Shown piece by piece: positions 17,979-25,505 of a DNA stretch of 26,964 nt. Source of the DNA: Ornithomonoglobus_A sp034090805 (GTDB lineage Bacteria > Bacillota > Clostridia > UBA1381). Positions within the stretch are counted from its first letter, which is position 1. Every line of letters starts with the position of its first letter. A program made the position numbers and the translations under genes. The notes below the pieces were generated by a model. The model worked only from the letters and a program-made list of their open reading frames with translations, had not been told where the DNA came from and made no database searches. The stretch covers positions 1 through 26,964 of the forward strand of contig JAXDRV010000142.1 in the NCBI GenBank assembly GCA_034090805.1, written 5' to 3'.

Positions 17979-18024
17979 CAAAAACAGGGACGAGGCTTGT
18001 ATCGTCCCTGTTGCTTTGCTGTTT
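17979..18024. terminator. Shared terminator of sbcC and transaldolase
   Basis: AACAGGGACGA (17983-17993) pairs perfectly with TCGTCCCTGTT (18002-18012) around an 8-nt loop. On the minus strand it is followed by TTTGTTTT, a strong signal for the transaldolase gene. On the plus strand the following TGCTTTGCTGTTT is weaker. It fills the 46-bp gap between the convergent genes. Confidence 0.85.
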
Positions 18025-18676
18025 AATTCTTTGGAACAGTTTCCCAATCCTTCAAAAATTTTGCGATTCCCGCATCAGTAAGAGGGTGGTGCAGCATCTG
18101 CTCGATTACCTTGTACGGAACGGTTGCAATATCACACCCGGCTCTTGCGGCATCAATAACGTGAATGGGATTTCTTATTGATGCGGCGATTATTTCCGTT
18201 TCAATTCCGTGAATATCAAATATCTCCGAGATTTCCTCAATAAGTGCCATGCCGACCGTGCCAATATCGTCAAGCCTGCCCAAAAACGGGCTTACGTACG
18301 AAGCGCCGGCTCTTGCCGCTAAAAGTGCCTGAGCCGCCGAGAAGATAAGCGTTACGTTTGTACGTATTCCCTTTGCTTTAAGCTGCTTTACAGCCTTTAA
18401 ACCCTCTGCGCACATGGGGATTTTGATAACGAGATTCGAGTTGTTTATTTTTGAATAAAGCTCCTCAGCCTCCGTTACCATCTTGTCCGCTTCAAGCGAA
18501 ATGACCTCTGCGCTGATAGGTCCGTCAACGATGCTTGTAATCTCCTTGACAACCTCGATAAAATCTCTGCCCTCCTTGGCAATGAGCGATGGGTTGGTTG
18601 TAACGCCGCAGATAACGCCCATATCATTGACCTTTCTGATTTCTTCAACATTTGCCGTATCGATAAAAAATTTCAT
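18023..18676 (-). CDS. tal: Transaldolase, TalC / small family
   Basis: This enzyme moves a dihydroxyacetone unit between sugar phosphates in the non-oxidative pentose phosphate pathway. The 217-aa size matches the small TalC/FsaA family. The Schiff-base lysine is K85 in NLVIKIPMCAEGLKA. Two residues separate transaldolases from fructose-6-phosphate aldolases. The position of FsaA Gln59 is Glu57 here, and that of FsaA Tyr131 is Phe131 (VSPFLGRLDD). Both match transaldolase. A start at 18688 would add MVII; there AGGAG is only 3 nt away, against 15 nt for 18676. I chose 18676 because MKFFIDTANVEEI is the usual family start. The gene stands alone, with its own promoter, a leader of about 215 nt, and a shared terminator. 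Confidence 0.93.
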   Translation of the reverse strand: MKFFIDTANVEEIRKVNDMGVICGVTTNPSLIAKEGRDFIEVVKEITSIVDGPISAEVISLEADKMVTEAEELYSKINNSNLVIKIPMCAEGLKAVKQLKAKGIRTNVTLIFSAAQALLAARAGASYVSPFLGRLDDIGTVGMALIEEISEIFDIHGIETEIIAASIRNPIHVIDAARAGCDIATVPYKVIEQMLHHPLTDAGIAKFLKDWETVPKN

Positions 18677-18733
18677 AATTATGACCATTAACTCCTTTCA
18701 CAAAACCAAGTTTGAAATAAAATCGCTCAGATT

Positions 18734-18860
18734 GCCGCTTTGCAGTGAGTGGTGCTGTACCCAACGGTTTTGCTTGCAAAACTCGCCAAAGGCGACTATC
18801 GGCAAAGCCGATAGCGTAAGGGTGCCGCCCCGAACAAAAAGCGGTGAGATGGGCGAGTTT
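18734..18860 (-). repeat. Palindrome-rich element in the transaldolase leader
   Basis: Three hairpins abut without gaps: GTTTTGC/GCAAAAC (18767-18782), TCGCC/GGCGA (18783-18795) and CTATCGGC/GCCGATAG (18796-18814, 3-nt loop). Two longer pairings enclose or compete with them: AAACTCGCC (18779-18787) with GGCGAGTTT (18852-18860), and GCCGCTTT (18734-18741) with AAAGCGGT (18838-18845). The block is richer in GC than its surroundings. It is transcribed as 5' leader of the transaldolase gene. It could be a mobile REP/MITE-like repeat or a cis-regulatory RNA; one copy alone cannot decide. Confidence 0.55.
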
Positions 18861-18900
18861 ATCCAAATTTTTAATGCTCCTTTTGACATATACTATCTAT

Positions 18901-18928
18901 ATTATAGCACTTATTTCCAAATAGTCAA
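18901..18928 (-). promoter_or_regulatory. Transaldolase promoter
   Basis: On the minus strand TTGACT (18928-18923) and TATAAT (18906-18901) are separated by 16 bp. Transcription would start near 18894, leaving a leader of about 215 nt. Confidence 0.75.
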
Positions 18929-19042
18929 GTGAAAACTATACATTGGAATGGGTAAAATATCAAAATAATTGCCGTTGAAACGAAAATGTTTTGTTCAGGG
19001 CATAAATATTGTGAAAAAAATGTTAAAAAATAAAAAAAACAC

Positions 19043-19071
19043 TTGAAAACCTCGTCATTACATGGTATAAT
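19043..19071 (+). promoter_or_regulatory. tig promoter with embedded dyad
   Basis: TTGAAA (19043-19048) and TATAAT (19066-19071) are spaced by 17 bp. GTCATTA (19054-19060) and TAATGAC (19068-19074) form a 7+7 bp dyad with a 7-bp centre that overlaps the -10 box, so a repressor site is possible. It does not match a CtsR or CIRCE operator that I can recognise. Confidence 0.72.
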
Positions 19072-19155
19072 GACAATTGTATGTGAAAAATAGCGTGTTA
19101 TTATTGTCAGCACGTTTAATTTGTCCCTACGGACGCTAAAGGAGGATTTATCACT

Positions 19156-20442
19156 ATGGCAGTGAAAAAGGAACAAGTAGAAAAGAATTTGGTTAAACTT
19201 ACTTTCGAAGTTTCTGCGGAGGATTTCGCAAAGGCTATTGACGGCGTATACAAGAAAAATGCAAAGAAGTTTAATATACCGGGTTTCAGAAAGGGCAAAG
19301 CGCCCAAGGCAATAATCGAAAAGTTCTACACAGAGGCTGTATTCTATGATGATGCGGTAAATGCTGTTTTGCCCGATGCTTACGATGCAGCGGTTAAAGA
19401 GGCAGAGCTTGATGTGGTTGCAAGACCTGAAATTGACCTTGAGGAAATCAAAAAGGGCGAGCCGGTTGTTTTCACTGCTCTTGTAACAACAAAGCCTGAG
19501 GTAACTCTCGGCGACTACAAGGGTATAGAGGTGGAAAAAATTGAGTATAATGTAACTGATGAGGATGTGGACAAGGATATTGACGCAACCCGCAGAAAGA
19601 ATGCACGTCTTATCACTGTTGAGGACAGAGGCATTGAAAACGGCGATATAGCTGTTATTGACTTTGAAGGCTTTGTTGACGATGTTCCCTTTGACGGAGG
19701 CAAGGGCGACGATTATGAGCTTGAGATTGGTTCGGGTACGTTTATCCCCGGCTTTGAGGATCAGCTTGTAGGCGCAAATGTCGACGATCTCGTGGACGTA
19801 AATGTAACGTTCCCGGAGGATTACCATGCAGAAAACCTTAAGGGTAAGGATGCTGTGTTTAAAGTAAGAGTAAATGAAATCAAGGTAAGAGAGCTTCCGG
19901 AGCTTGACGATGATTTTGCAAGTGAGGTAAGCGAGTTCGATACTCTTGAGGAATACAAGGCTGACGTAAGAAAGAAGCTTGAGGAAGCATCGGAAAACAA
20001 GGCTAAGGTTGAAACCGAAAATGCAGTAATCGCAAAGGTTGTTGAAAATGCTGAGTTTGAAATTCCCGAAGCAATGAAGGAAGCTCAGATTGACAGACTT
20101 GTAAACGATTTTGCACAGAGAATTCAGTATCAGGGCGTAGATATGGATATGTACCTCAAATATACAGGTATGACCATGGAGCAGCTCAGAGAGCAGTTTG
20201 ATAAGCAGGCACTTGATCAGCTCAGCACATCTCTTGTTCTTGAAGCAATCATGAACAAAGAGGGTATTGAAACAGGTCCCGAGGAGCTTGAGCTTGAGCT
20301 TGTTGATATGTCAAAGAAATACAACATGGAGTTGGATAAGCTTAAGGAGCTTATTTCGGAAAATGAACGTGAGAACATGAAAAAGGATCTTGCTATACAG
20401 AAGACTATCACAATGCTTGTGAACAACGCCGTTGTGAAATAA
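19156..20442 (+). CDS. tig: Trigger factor
   Basis: Trigger factor is a ribosome-bound chaperone and prolyl isomerase that meets nascent chains at the exit tunnel. The 428-aa product has the N-terminal ribosome-docking motif GFRKGKAP (43-50). An FKBP-type isomerase domain spans about residues 155-240 (from RGIENGDIAVIDFEGFVD through GSGTFIPGFEDQLVG). A helical C-terminal substrate cradle rich in Glu and Lys follows. AGGAGG lies 10 nt before the ATG. tig-clpP-clpX is a widely conserved gene order that joins folding with degradation. The gap to clpP is 45 nt with no terminator seen. Confidence 0.97.
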   Translation: MAVKKEQVEKNLVKLTFEVSAEDFAKAIDGVYKKNAKKFNIPGFRKGKAPKAIIEKFYTEAVFYDDAVNAVLPDAYDAAVKEAELDVVARPEIDLEEIKKGEPVVFTALVTTKPEVTLGDYKGIEVEKIEYNVTDEDVDKDIDATRRKNARLITVEDRGIENGDIAVIDFEGFVDDVPFDGGKGDDYELEIGSGTFIPGFEDQLVGANVDDLVDVNVTFPEDYHAENLKGKDAVFKVRVNEIKVRELPELDDDFASEVSEFDTLEEYKADVRKKLEEASENKAKVETENAVIAKVVENAEFEIPEAMKEAQIDRLVNDFAQRIQYQGVDMDMYLKYTGMTMEQLREQFDKQALDQLSTSLVLEAIMNKEGIETGPEELELELVDMSKKYNMELDKLKELISENERENMKKDLAIQKTITMLVNNAVVK

Positions 20443-20487
20443 TTGCCAAAGATAACAATATCTGAACATTAAAAGGAGTATTGATTT

Positions 20488-21081
20488 ATGGCTTTAGTAC
20501 CTATGGTCGTTGAGCAGACAAACAGAGGAGAACGCTCTTACGACATTTATTCCAGACTTCTGGAGGACAGAATAATATTCCTGTCGGGACAGGTTGACGA
20601 TACAACCTCAAGCCTTGTTGTGGCGCAGCTTTTGTATCTTGAGTCAAAGGATCCCGATAAGGAAATACAGCTTTATATTGACAGCCCCGGCGGATCGATT
20701 ACCGCAGGAATGGCTATTTACGATACAATGCAGTACATCAAGTGCGATGTATCCACAATCTGTATAGGTATGGCTGCGTCAATGGGAGCATTTCTGCTTG
20801 CAGCCGGAACAAAAGGCAAGCGCATGGCACTGCCGAACAGCGAGGTTATGATTCATCAGCCGCTTATTGGCGGAGGAGGTCTGAGCGGACAAACTACCGA
20901 TATAAAGATTTATACGGATCATCTTGTACAGACTAAGGAAAAAATGAATAAAATACTTTCTGAACGCACCGGCAAAACTTATGAACAGGTTTGCGAGGAT
21001 ACCGAAAGGGATAATTTTATGACTGCCGAGGAAGCTTTGGCATACGGTCTTATAGACAAGGTTATAGAGAACAGAAAGTAG
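20488..21081 (+). CDS. clpP: ATP-dependent Clp protease proteolytic subunit
   Basis: ClpP is the serine peptidase that forms a double seven-membered ring and works with ClpX, encoded next. The 197-aa protein has the catalytic triad S98 (GMAASMGAF), H123 (MIHQPL) and D175 (DTERDNF). After the catalytic His it reads QPLIGGGGLSGQTTDI, about three residues longer than the E. coli loop; such loops are, to my recollection, common in clostridial ClpP. AAAGGAG lies about 9 nt before the ATG. Confidence 0.97.
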   Translation: MALVPMVVEQTNRGERSYDIYSRLLEDRIIFLSGQVDDTTSSLVVAQLLYLESKDPDKEIQLYIDSPGGSITAGMAIYDTMQYIKCDVSTICIGMAASMGAFLLAAGTKGKRMALPNSEVMIHQPLIGGGGLSGQTTDIKIYTDHLVQTKEKMNKILSERTGKTYEQVCEDTERDNFMTAEEALAYGLIDKVIENRK

Positions 21082-21091
21082 TTTTAATCTG

Positions 21092-21139
21092 CGGCAGAGT
21101 CGCCGTGCATGACATGGTGTCTTTGTGCGGTCTCTGCCG
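21092..21139 (+). other. Inverted repeat in the clpP-clpX gap
   Basis: CGGCAGAG (21092-21099) pairs with CTCTGCCG (21132-21139) and encloses a smaller GACA/TGTC hairpin. There is no T tract, so it does not look like a complete terminator. It may tune stability or processing of the clpP-clpX mRNA. Confidence 0.45.
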
Positions 21140-21163
21140 TATATATTATGGAGTGATTTATTA

Positions 21164-22426
21164 ATGGACGAAAAGAAACAATGCAGATGCTCCTTCTGCG
21201 GAAGAGCTGAATCAGAGGTTGATAAAATGCTTTCCGGCAGGGGAGTATATATATGCGATAAATGTATAGATACCTGCAATCAAATTATTGCAAGGGAATC
21301 GGAAGTTGATTTCAGCGTAAAGGAGGAGCTCCCCAAGCCCAAGGAAATCAAGGAGTTTCTTGACCAATATGTAATCGGTCAGGAGAAAACGAAAAAAATT
21401 CTTTCCGTTGCGGTGTATAACCATTATAAGCGAATTGACCACGAAGAAGCGGCGGGTGATGTTGAGCTTCAAAAAAGCAATATCCTTATGGTAGGACCCA
21501 CGGGCAGCGGAAAAACCTTTCTTGTACAGAATCTTGCAAAGATACTGAATGTTCCGTTTGCCGTTGCGGACGCAACATCTCTCACGGAGGCGGGATATGT
21601 CGGAGAGGACGTTGAAACGATACTTTTGAAATTGATCCAGGCTGCGGATAACGATATAGAGGCAGCCGAACGCGGAATTATATATATCGATGAAATAGAC
21701 AAAATCGCCAGAAAGTCCGAAAATCCGTCAATAACACGTGATGTTTCGGGCGAGGGCGTTCAGCAGGCGCTCCTGAAGGTAATTGAGGGGACAATAGCCT
21801 CCGTACCGCCGCAGGGAGGAAGAAAACACCCGCATCAGGAATGTCTGCAAATAGACACGACAAATATTCTGTTCATATGCGGAGGCGCATTTGACGGAAT
21901 AGAAAAGCTGATAGGCGACAGAGTGGGCAAAAAGGGACTTGGCTTCGGCGCAAATGTCGAAAGTAAAAAGGATATGAACCTTACGGAGCTGCTTGCTCAA
22001 ATTATACCGCAGGATTTGCTGAAATTCGGTCTTATACCGGAGCTTGTCGGCAGACTGCCTGTATTTACAACGCTTGATCAGCTTGACAAAAATACTCTTA
22101 TAAAGATACTGACAGAGCCGAAAAATGCTCTTACAAAGCAGTATAAAGCGCTTTTTGATTTTGATAACGTTGAACTGGAATTTACAGAGGACGCTATCGA
22201 GGCGATTGCCGATAAGGCAATAGAGCGCAATACCGGCGCAAGAGGACTGCGTGCCATTATTGAAGAGGCGATGGCGGATATAATGTTTGAAACACCGTCG
22301 GACGATTCGATTAAAAAGGTGACTGTAACACGAGAGTGCATTACCGAGGGCGCACAGCCGCTTACGGAAAGAGAGCTTATCGAAAGTGAGCCTCTGCCGG
22401 AGCTTCCCGACGGAGAAGCAAGCTAA
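21164..22426 (+). CDS. clpX: ATP-dependent Clp protease ATP-binding subunit ClpX
   Basis: ClpX is the AAA+ unfoldase that selects substrates and feeds them to ClpP. The 420-aa protein begins with a zinc-binding domain (C9, C12, C31, C34). The AAA+ core has GPTGSGKT (Walker A), the IIYIDEIDKI Walker B and the LVGRLPVFTTLDQL segment; NTGARGLRAIIEE near the end is the sensor-2 region. The frame opens at 21125, but those 13 codons are not ClpX-like; GGAG at 21150-21153 supports the ATG at 21164. lysA follows after 24 nt. Confidence 0.97.
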   Translation: MDEKKQCRCSFCGRAESEVDKMLSGRGVYICDKCIDTCNQIIARESEVDFSVKEELPKPKEIKEFLDQYVIGQEKTKKILSVAVYNHYKRIDHEEAAGDVELQKSNILMVGPTGSGKTFLVQNLAKILNVPFAVADATSLTEAGYVGEDVETILLKLIQAADNDIEAAERGIIYIDEIDKIARKSENPSITRDVSGEGVQQALLKVIEGTIASVPPQGGRKHPHQECLQIDTTNILFICGGAFDGIEKLIGDRVGKKGLGFGANVESKKDMNLTELLAQIIPQDLLKFGLIPELVGRLPVFTTLDQLDKNTLIKILTEPKNALTKQYKALFDFDNVELEFTEDAIEAIADKAIERNTGARGLRAIIEEAMADIMFETPSDDSIKKVTVTRECITEGAQPLTERELIESEPLPELPDGEAS

Positions 22427-22450
22427 GAAACTTAAGGAAGGTGTAGAAAT

Positions 22451-23749
22451 ATGTTTGTATCAAAGAATTTATCTGTAAATGAAAAAAATCATCTTATTAT
22501 CGGCAAAAACGATACCGTAGAGCTGGCAAAGGAGTTTGGGACACCGCTTTACGTTATTGATGAGGATTTGCTGCGTGAAAATTGCAGAGTATATAAAAAT
22601 GCAATGGATAAATATTATGGAGGGAACGGACTTGTTCTTTATGCAAACAAGGCTTTATGTACAAAATACACCTGCCGCATAGTGAACGAAGAGGGACTTG
22701 GAATTGATGTTGTTTCCGGTGGCGAGCTGTATACTGCGATTAAGTCAAATTTTCCCATGAATAAGGTCTATTTTCATGGTAATAATAAGACTGTCGATGA
22801 GCTTACGATGGCTGTTGAAAACGGCGTCGGGAATATAATTGTCGACAACATCTATGAACTGGAAAAGCTCAATGAGATTGCGGGAGAGCATGGGATCGTT
22901 CAGGATATAATGTTCAGAATCAAGCCCGGCGTCGATGCACATACTCACAGCTTTATTCAGACAGGTCAGATAGACTCGAAATTCGGAGTTGCATTGGAAA
23001 ACGGAGAAGCCTTTGAAATATGCAAAACCGCAAACGAGATGGAAAATGTAAAAGTAAACGGCGTACACTGCCATATCGGCTCTCAGATTTTCGATATTGA
23101 GCCGTTTTGCAAGGCAGCGGAAGTGATGATGAATTTTGTGGGCGACTTGAAGGATAAGCTCGGAATGGAAATAGATAAGCTTAACCTTGGCGGAGGCTAC
23201 GGAATAAGGTATACCGAAAACGACGACCCCGTTCCTTATGATGCTTATATAAAGCACGTGAGCGAGGTTGTTAAGGAAACTGCGAAAAAACGCGGTGTAA
23301 AGCTTCCGTTTATTCTTATGGAGCCCGGACGCTCGATAGTTGCCCCGGCGGGAATAACGCTGTATACGGTTGGTGGAATCAAGGATATAAAGAATGTAAG
23401 AAAGTATGTTTCGGTTGACGGCGGTATGGGTGATAACCCAAGATATATACTGTATGAGTCGGAGTATGCTGCGGTAATTGCAAACAATGCAAACGCACCG
23501 AAAACCGAGAAAGTCACAATAGCCGGAAAATGCTGTGAGAGCGGAGATTTGTTGCTTAAGGATGCTATGATGCCGGAGATACACGTAGGCGATACCCTTG
23601 CTGTACTTGCTACAGGCGCTTACAATTATTCAATGGCAAGCAACTACAACAGAATACCCCGTCCCGCAGTTGTAGCCGTAGCAGACGGCAAGGCTAAGTT
23701 AGCGGTAAAAAGAGAATCGTATGAGGATCTTATACGCAATGATCTGTAA
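22451..23749 (+). CDS. lysA: Diaminopimelate decarboxylase
   Basis: LysA is a PLP enzyme of fold type III that decarboxylates meso-diaminopimelate to L-lysine. The 432-aa product has the PLP lysine K67 in LYANKALC. It also has VNGVHCHIGSQI, the phosphate-binding LGGGYG, MEPGRSIVAPAG and the dimer-contributed active-site CCESGDLL. GAYNYSMASNYNR lies near the C terminus. The ribosome binding site AAGGAAGG precedes the ATG. With a 24-nt gap it probably shares the tig-clpP-clpX transcript. No lysine riboswitch could fit in that gap. Confidence 0.95.
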   Translation: MFVSKNLSVNEKNHLIIGKNDTVELAKEFGTPLYVIDEDLLRENCRVYKNAMDKYYGGNGLVLYANKALCTKYTCRIVNEEGLGIDVVSGGELYTAIKSNFPMNKVYFHGNNKTVDELTMAVENGVGNIIVDNIYELEKLNEIAGEHGIVQDIMFRIKPGVDAHTHSFIQTGQIDSKFGVALENGEAFEICKTANEMENVKVNGVHCHIGSQIFDIEPFCKAAEVMMNFVGDLKDKLGMEIDKLNLGGGYGIRYTENDDPVPYDAYIKHVSEVVKETAKKRGVKLPFILMEPGRSIVAPAGITLYTVGGIKDIKNVRKYVSVDGGMGDNPRYILYESEYAAVIANNANAPKTEKVTIAGKCCESGDLLLKDAMMPEIHVGDTLAVLATGAYNYSMASNYNRIPRPAVVAVADGKAKLAVKRESYEDLIRNDL

Positions 23750-23758
23750 AAGATGTAT

Positions 23759-23807
23759 AACAGTCGCTGTGTTGTATAATATGATACAATACAGTGGCTG
23801 TTTTTGT
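23759..23807 (+). terminator. Terminator after lysA
   Basis: A 19-bp stem (23759-23777 with 23784-23802, loop AATATG) is fully paired if three G-U pairs are counted, and runs into TTTTT. Those three wobbles become A-C mismatches on the other strand, so the signal is directional for lysA. Confidence 0.9.
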
Positions 23808-23830
23808 GCGATATTTTATTAAAAAAGCTC

Positions 23831-23859
23831 TTGACTTTAGTGAGTTAAAGTGATAAAAT
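23831..23859 (+). promoter_or_regulatory. Promoter of the amino-acid ABC transporter, with operator-like dyad
   Basis: TTGACT (23831-23836) and TAAAAT (23854-23859) are spaced by 17 bp, about 60 nt before the binding-protein start. ACTTTA (23834-23839) and TAAAGT (23846-23851) form a perfect dyad across the spacer. A regulator bound there would block RNA polymerase. The regulator is unknown. Confidence 0.72.
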
Positions 23860-23919
23860 ATCATAGTATTGCATATGGCAAACAAATAAATGCGGTAGAT
23901 CCGCACAGGAGGTATAATT

Positions 23920-24699
23920 ATGAAAAAATTTATGGCATTAATTTTAGCGGGCATGATGGCTGTTTCGCTTTCAGCGTGCGGAGCATCAAAGGATAATTCG
24001 GACGCTGCGTATGTTGAGGACAAAGGGAAAATGGTAATTGGATATACTGTATATGAGCCGATGAACTATAATGACGAGAGCGGTGAGCTTACGGGCTTTG
24101 ATACGGAATTTGCAAAGGCAGTATGCGAAAAGCTCGGTGTTGAGCCTGAGTTTGTTGTAATAGACTGGGATAACAAATTCCTTGAGCTTGAATCGAAGAG
24201 TATCGACTGTGTATGGAACGGTATGACAATTACAGATGAAGCAAAGCTGAATGCTTCGGTTACAGATCCGTATGTAAAGAATGCACAGGTTGTTGTTACA
24301 TCAAAGGATAATGCCGCAAATGTTAAATCGGCGGAGGACATAAAGGGCAAAAAGCTTGTTGCGGAGGCAGGCTCGGCAGGAGAAGCAGCAATAAAGGATA
24401 ACGGACTTGACGAAAATTACACCGCTGTTGCAGCTCAGACAGACGCACTTCTTGAGGTTATGAGCGGTTCTGCGGACGCTTGTGTAATAGATATTACAAT
24501 GGCAAACTCCATGACAGGCGAAGGCACAAGCTATAATACGCTTGCTCCCTCGATTGAGCTTACATCAGAGGAATACGGAATTGCATTCAGAAAGGATTCA
24601 GACTTAACCGCAAAGGTGAACGAAGTTATGGCTGAATTAAAGAGTGACGGCACACTTCCGGCTCTTGCTGAAAAGTATGGACTTACACTTGCTGAATAA
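23920..24699 (+). CDS. Amino-acid ABC transporter substrate-binding lipoprotein (family 3)
   Basis: This 259-aa extracellular lipoprotein delivers a polar amino acid to the permease encoded next. The signal peptide ends in the lipobox LSAC, so C20 should be lipidated. The mature part is a full-length family 3 binding protein: the strand YTVYEPMNYNDESGELTGFD, then IDWDNKFLELESKSIDCVWNG, TITDEAKLNASVTDPY and later SADACVIDITMA. In characterised members (GlnH, HisJ) the motif TDER or TEKR supplies the Arg that holds the ligand alpha-carboxylate. Here that position is A108, followed by K109. Ligand identity cannot be read from sequence. GGAGG lies 9 nt before the ATG. Confidence 0.93.
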   Translation: MKKFMALILAGMMAVSLSACGASKDNSDAAYVEDKGKMVIGYTVYEPMNYNDESGELTGFDTEFAKAVCEKLGVEPEFVVIDWDNKFLELESKSIDCVWNGMTITDEAKLNASVTDPYVKNAQVVVTSKDNAANVKSAEDIKGKKLVAEAGSAGEAAIKDNGLDENYTAVAAQTDALLEVMSGSADACVIDITMANSMTGEGTSYNTLAPSIELTSEEYGIAFRKDSDLTAKVNEVMAELKSDGTLPALAEKYGLTLAE

Positions 24700-24714
24700 T
24701 TAATTGGATTTTGT

Positions 24715-24751
24715 AACAGACCGCAGAAATTTATTTTCTGTGGTTTCTGTT
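24715..24751 (+). other. Intercistronic hairpin after the binding-protein gene
   Basis: CCGCAGAAA (24721-24729) pairs with TTTCTGTGG (24735-24743). AACAGA/TCTGTT extends the stem past a 2-nt bulge. No full T tract follows. Such hairpins after binding-protein genes often stabilise the upstream mRNA or terminate partially, giving more binding protein than permease; that role is inferred here. Confidence 0.6.
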
Positions 24752-24787
24752 GCTTATCGGTGAAGTTTAAAGAAAGGCATAATACAT

Positions 24788-25501
24788 ATGTTTGAACATT
24801 TTATAAGCGTAACATTAAGCCTGCTTAACGGCTTTCAAACAACCCTGGAAATTTTTGCGCTGACATTATTGTTTGCATTGCCGCTGGGACTTATTATAGC
24901 CTTTGGCTCTATGAACCGGGTTAAGGTTATAAAGTGGATAGTGAAAGCCTTTGTGTGGATTATACGAGGAACTCCGCTCATGCTTCAGCTTATAGTAATT
25001 TACTACGGCCCGGGTCTTGTCGGAGAATGGGCAAAGGATATGGTTGCAGCGGGCAGCACGGGAGTCTTTTATCGCTTTTTGGCAAACTGGAGTGTATTTG
25101 ACAGATTTCTTGCGGTAATGATTGCTTTTGTGATAAACTATGCCTGCTATTTTTCGGAGATATACCGAGGCGGTATAGAGAGTATTTCAAAGGGACAGTA
25201 TGAAGCGGGACAGGTGCTTGGTCTGACGAAGGTGCAGGTGTTCTTTAAGGTAGTGCTTTTGCAGGTTATAAAACGCATTATCCCGCCTATGAGCAATGAA
25301 ATCATTACTCTTGTCAAGGACACATCTCTTGCGAGAATTATAATGGTTTACGAGATTATATGGAGCGCTCAGCAGTTTATAAAGAGCGAGGGGCTTTTGT
25401 GGCCGCTGTTCTATACGGGTGCATTCTATCTGGCTTTTTCCGGCTTGCTTACGCTGCTGTTCGGCTATGCGGAAAAAAGGTTGAATTATTTCAGGAGTTA
25501 G
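24788..25501 (+). CDS. Amino-acid ABC transporter permease (HisM/GlnP family)
   Basis: The 237-aa inner-membrane protein has about five hydrophobic helices. It carries the polar-amino-acid permease segment IRGTPLMLQLIVIYYGPG and the coupling (EAA) loop YEAGQVLGLTKVQVFFKVV, which contacts the ATPase. A single permease gene implies a homodimer. AAAGG lies 10 nt before the ATG. The ATPase gene starts 4 nt after the stop, and its ribosome binding site AGGAG lies in the last codons of this gene. Confidence 0.94.
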   Translation: MFEHFISVTLSLLNGFQTTLEIFALTLLFALPLGLIIAFGSMNRVKVIKWIVKAFVWIIRGTPLMLQLIVIYYGPGLVGEWAKDMVAAGSTGVFYRFLANWSVFDRFLAVMIAFVINYACYFSEIYRGGIESISKGQYEAGQVLGLTKVQVFFKVVLLQVIKRIIPPMSNEIITLVKDTSLARIIMVYEIIWSAQQFIKSEGLLWPLFYTGAFYLAFSGLLTLLFGYAEKRLNYFRS

Positions 25502-25505
25502 TGCT

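Larger units (their letters stand above)
18677..19155. other. Divergent intergenic region between transaldolase and tig
   Basis: This 479-bp gap has no convincing gene. From left to right it holds the transaldolase ribosome binding site, a GC-richer hairpin-dense block (about 18730-18865), the minus-strand transaldolase promoter, AT-rich DNA, the tig promoter, and a 77-nt tig leader. The leader has TGACAAT (19071-19077) facing ATTGTCA (19103-19109), and a small GTCC/GGAC hairpin (19123-19134). Two short minus frames of 63 and 73 codons cover the hairpin block; I do not regard them as genes. Confidence 0.7.

Noticed and set aside
18645..18889. Two minus-strand frames of 73 and 63 codons in the transaldolase leader
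   Set aside because: They are largely made of palindromes. The 63-codon one does have a GGAG-like site nearby, so a leader peptide cannot be excluded, but nothing in the sequence looks like a protein.
18925..19827. 300-codon minus-strand frame opposite tig
   Set aside because: It is antisense to a clear trigger factor gene and spans the tig promoter; composition is unlike the neighbouring proteins.
22427..22450. Lysine riboswitch before lysA
   Set aside because: The gap to clpX is only 24 nt, too short for the element, and lysA appears co-transcribed.
22745..23584. 279-codon minus-strand frame opposite lysA
   Set aside because: Shadow of the lysA codons, with no domain or ribosome binding site.
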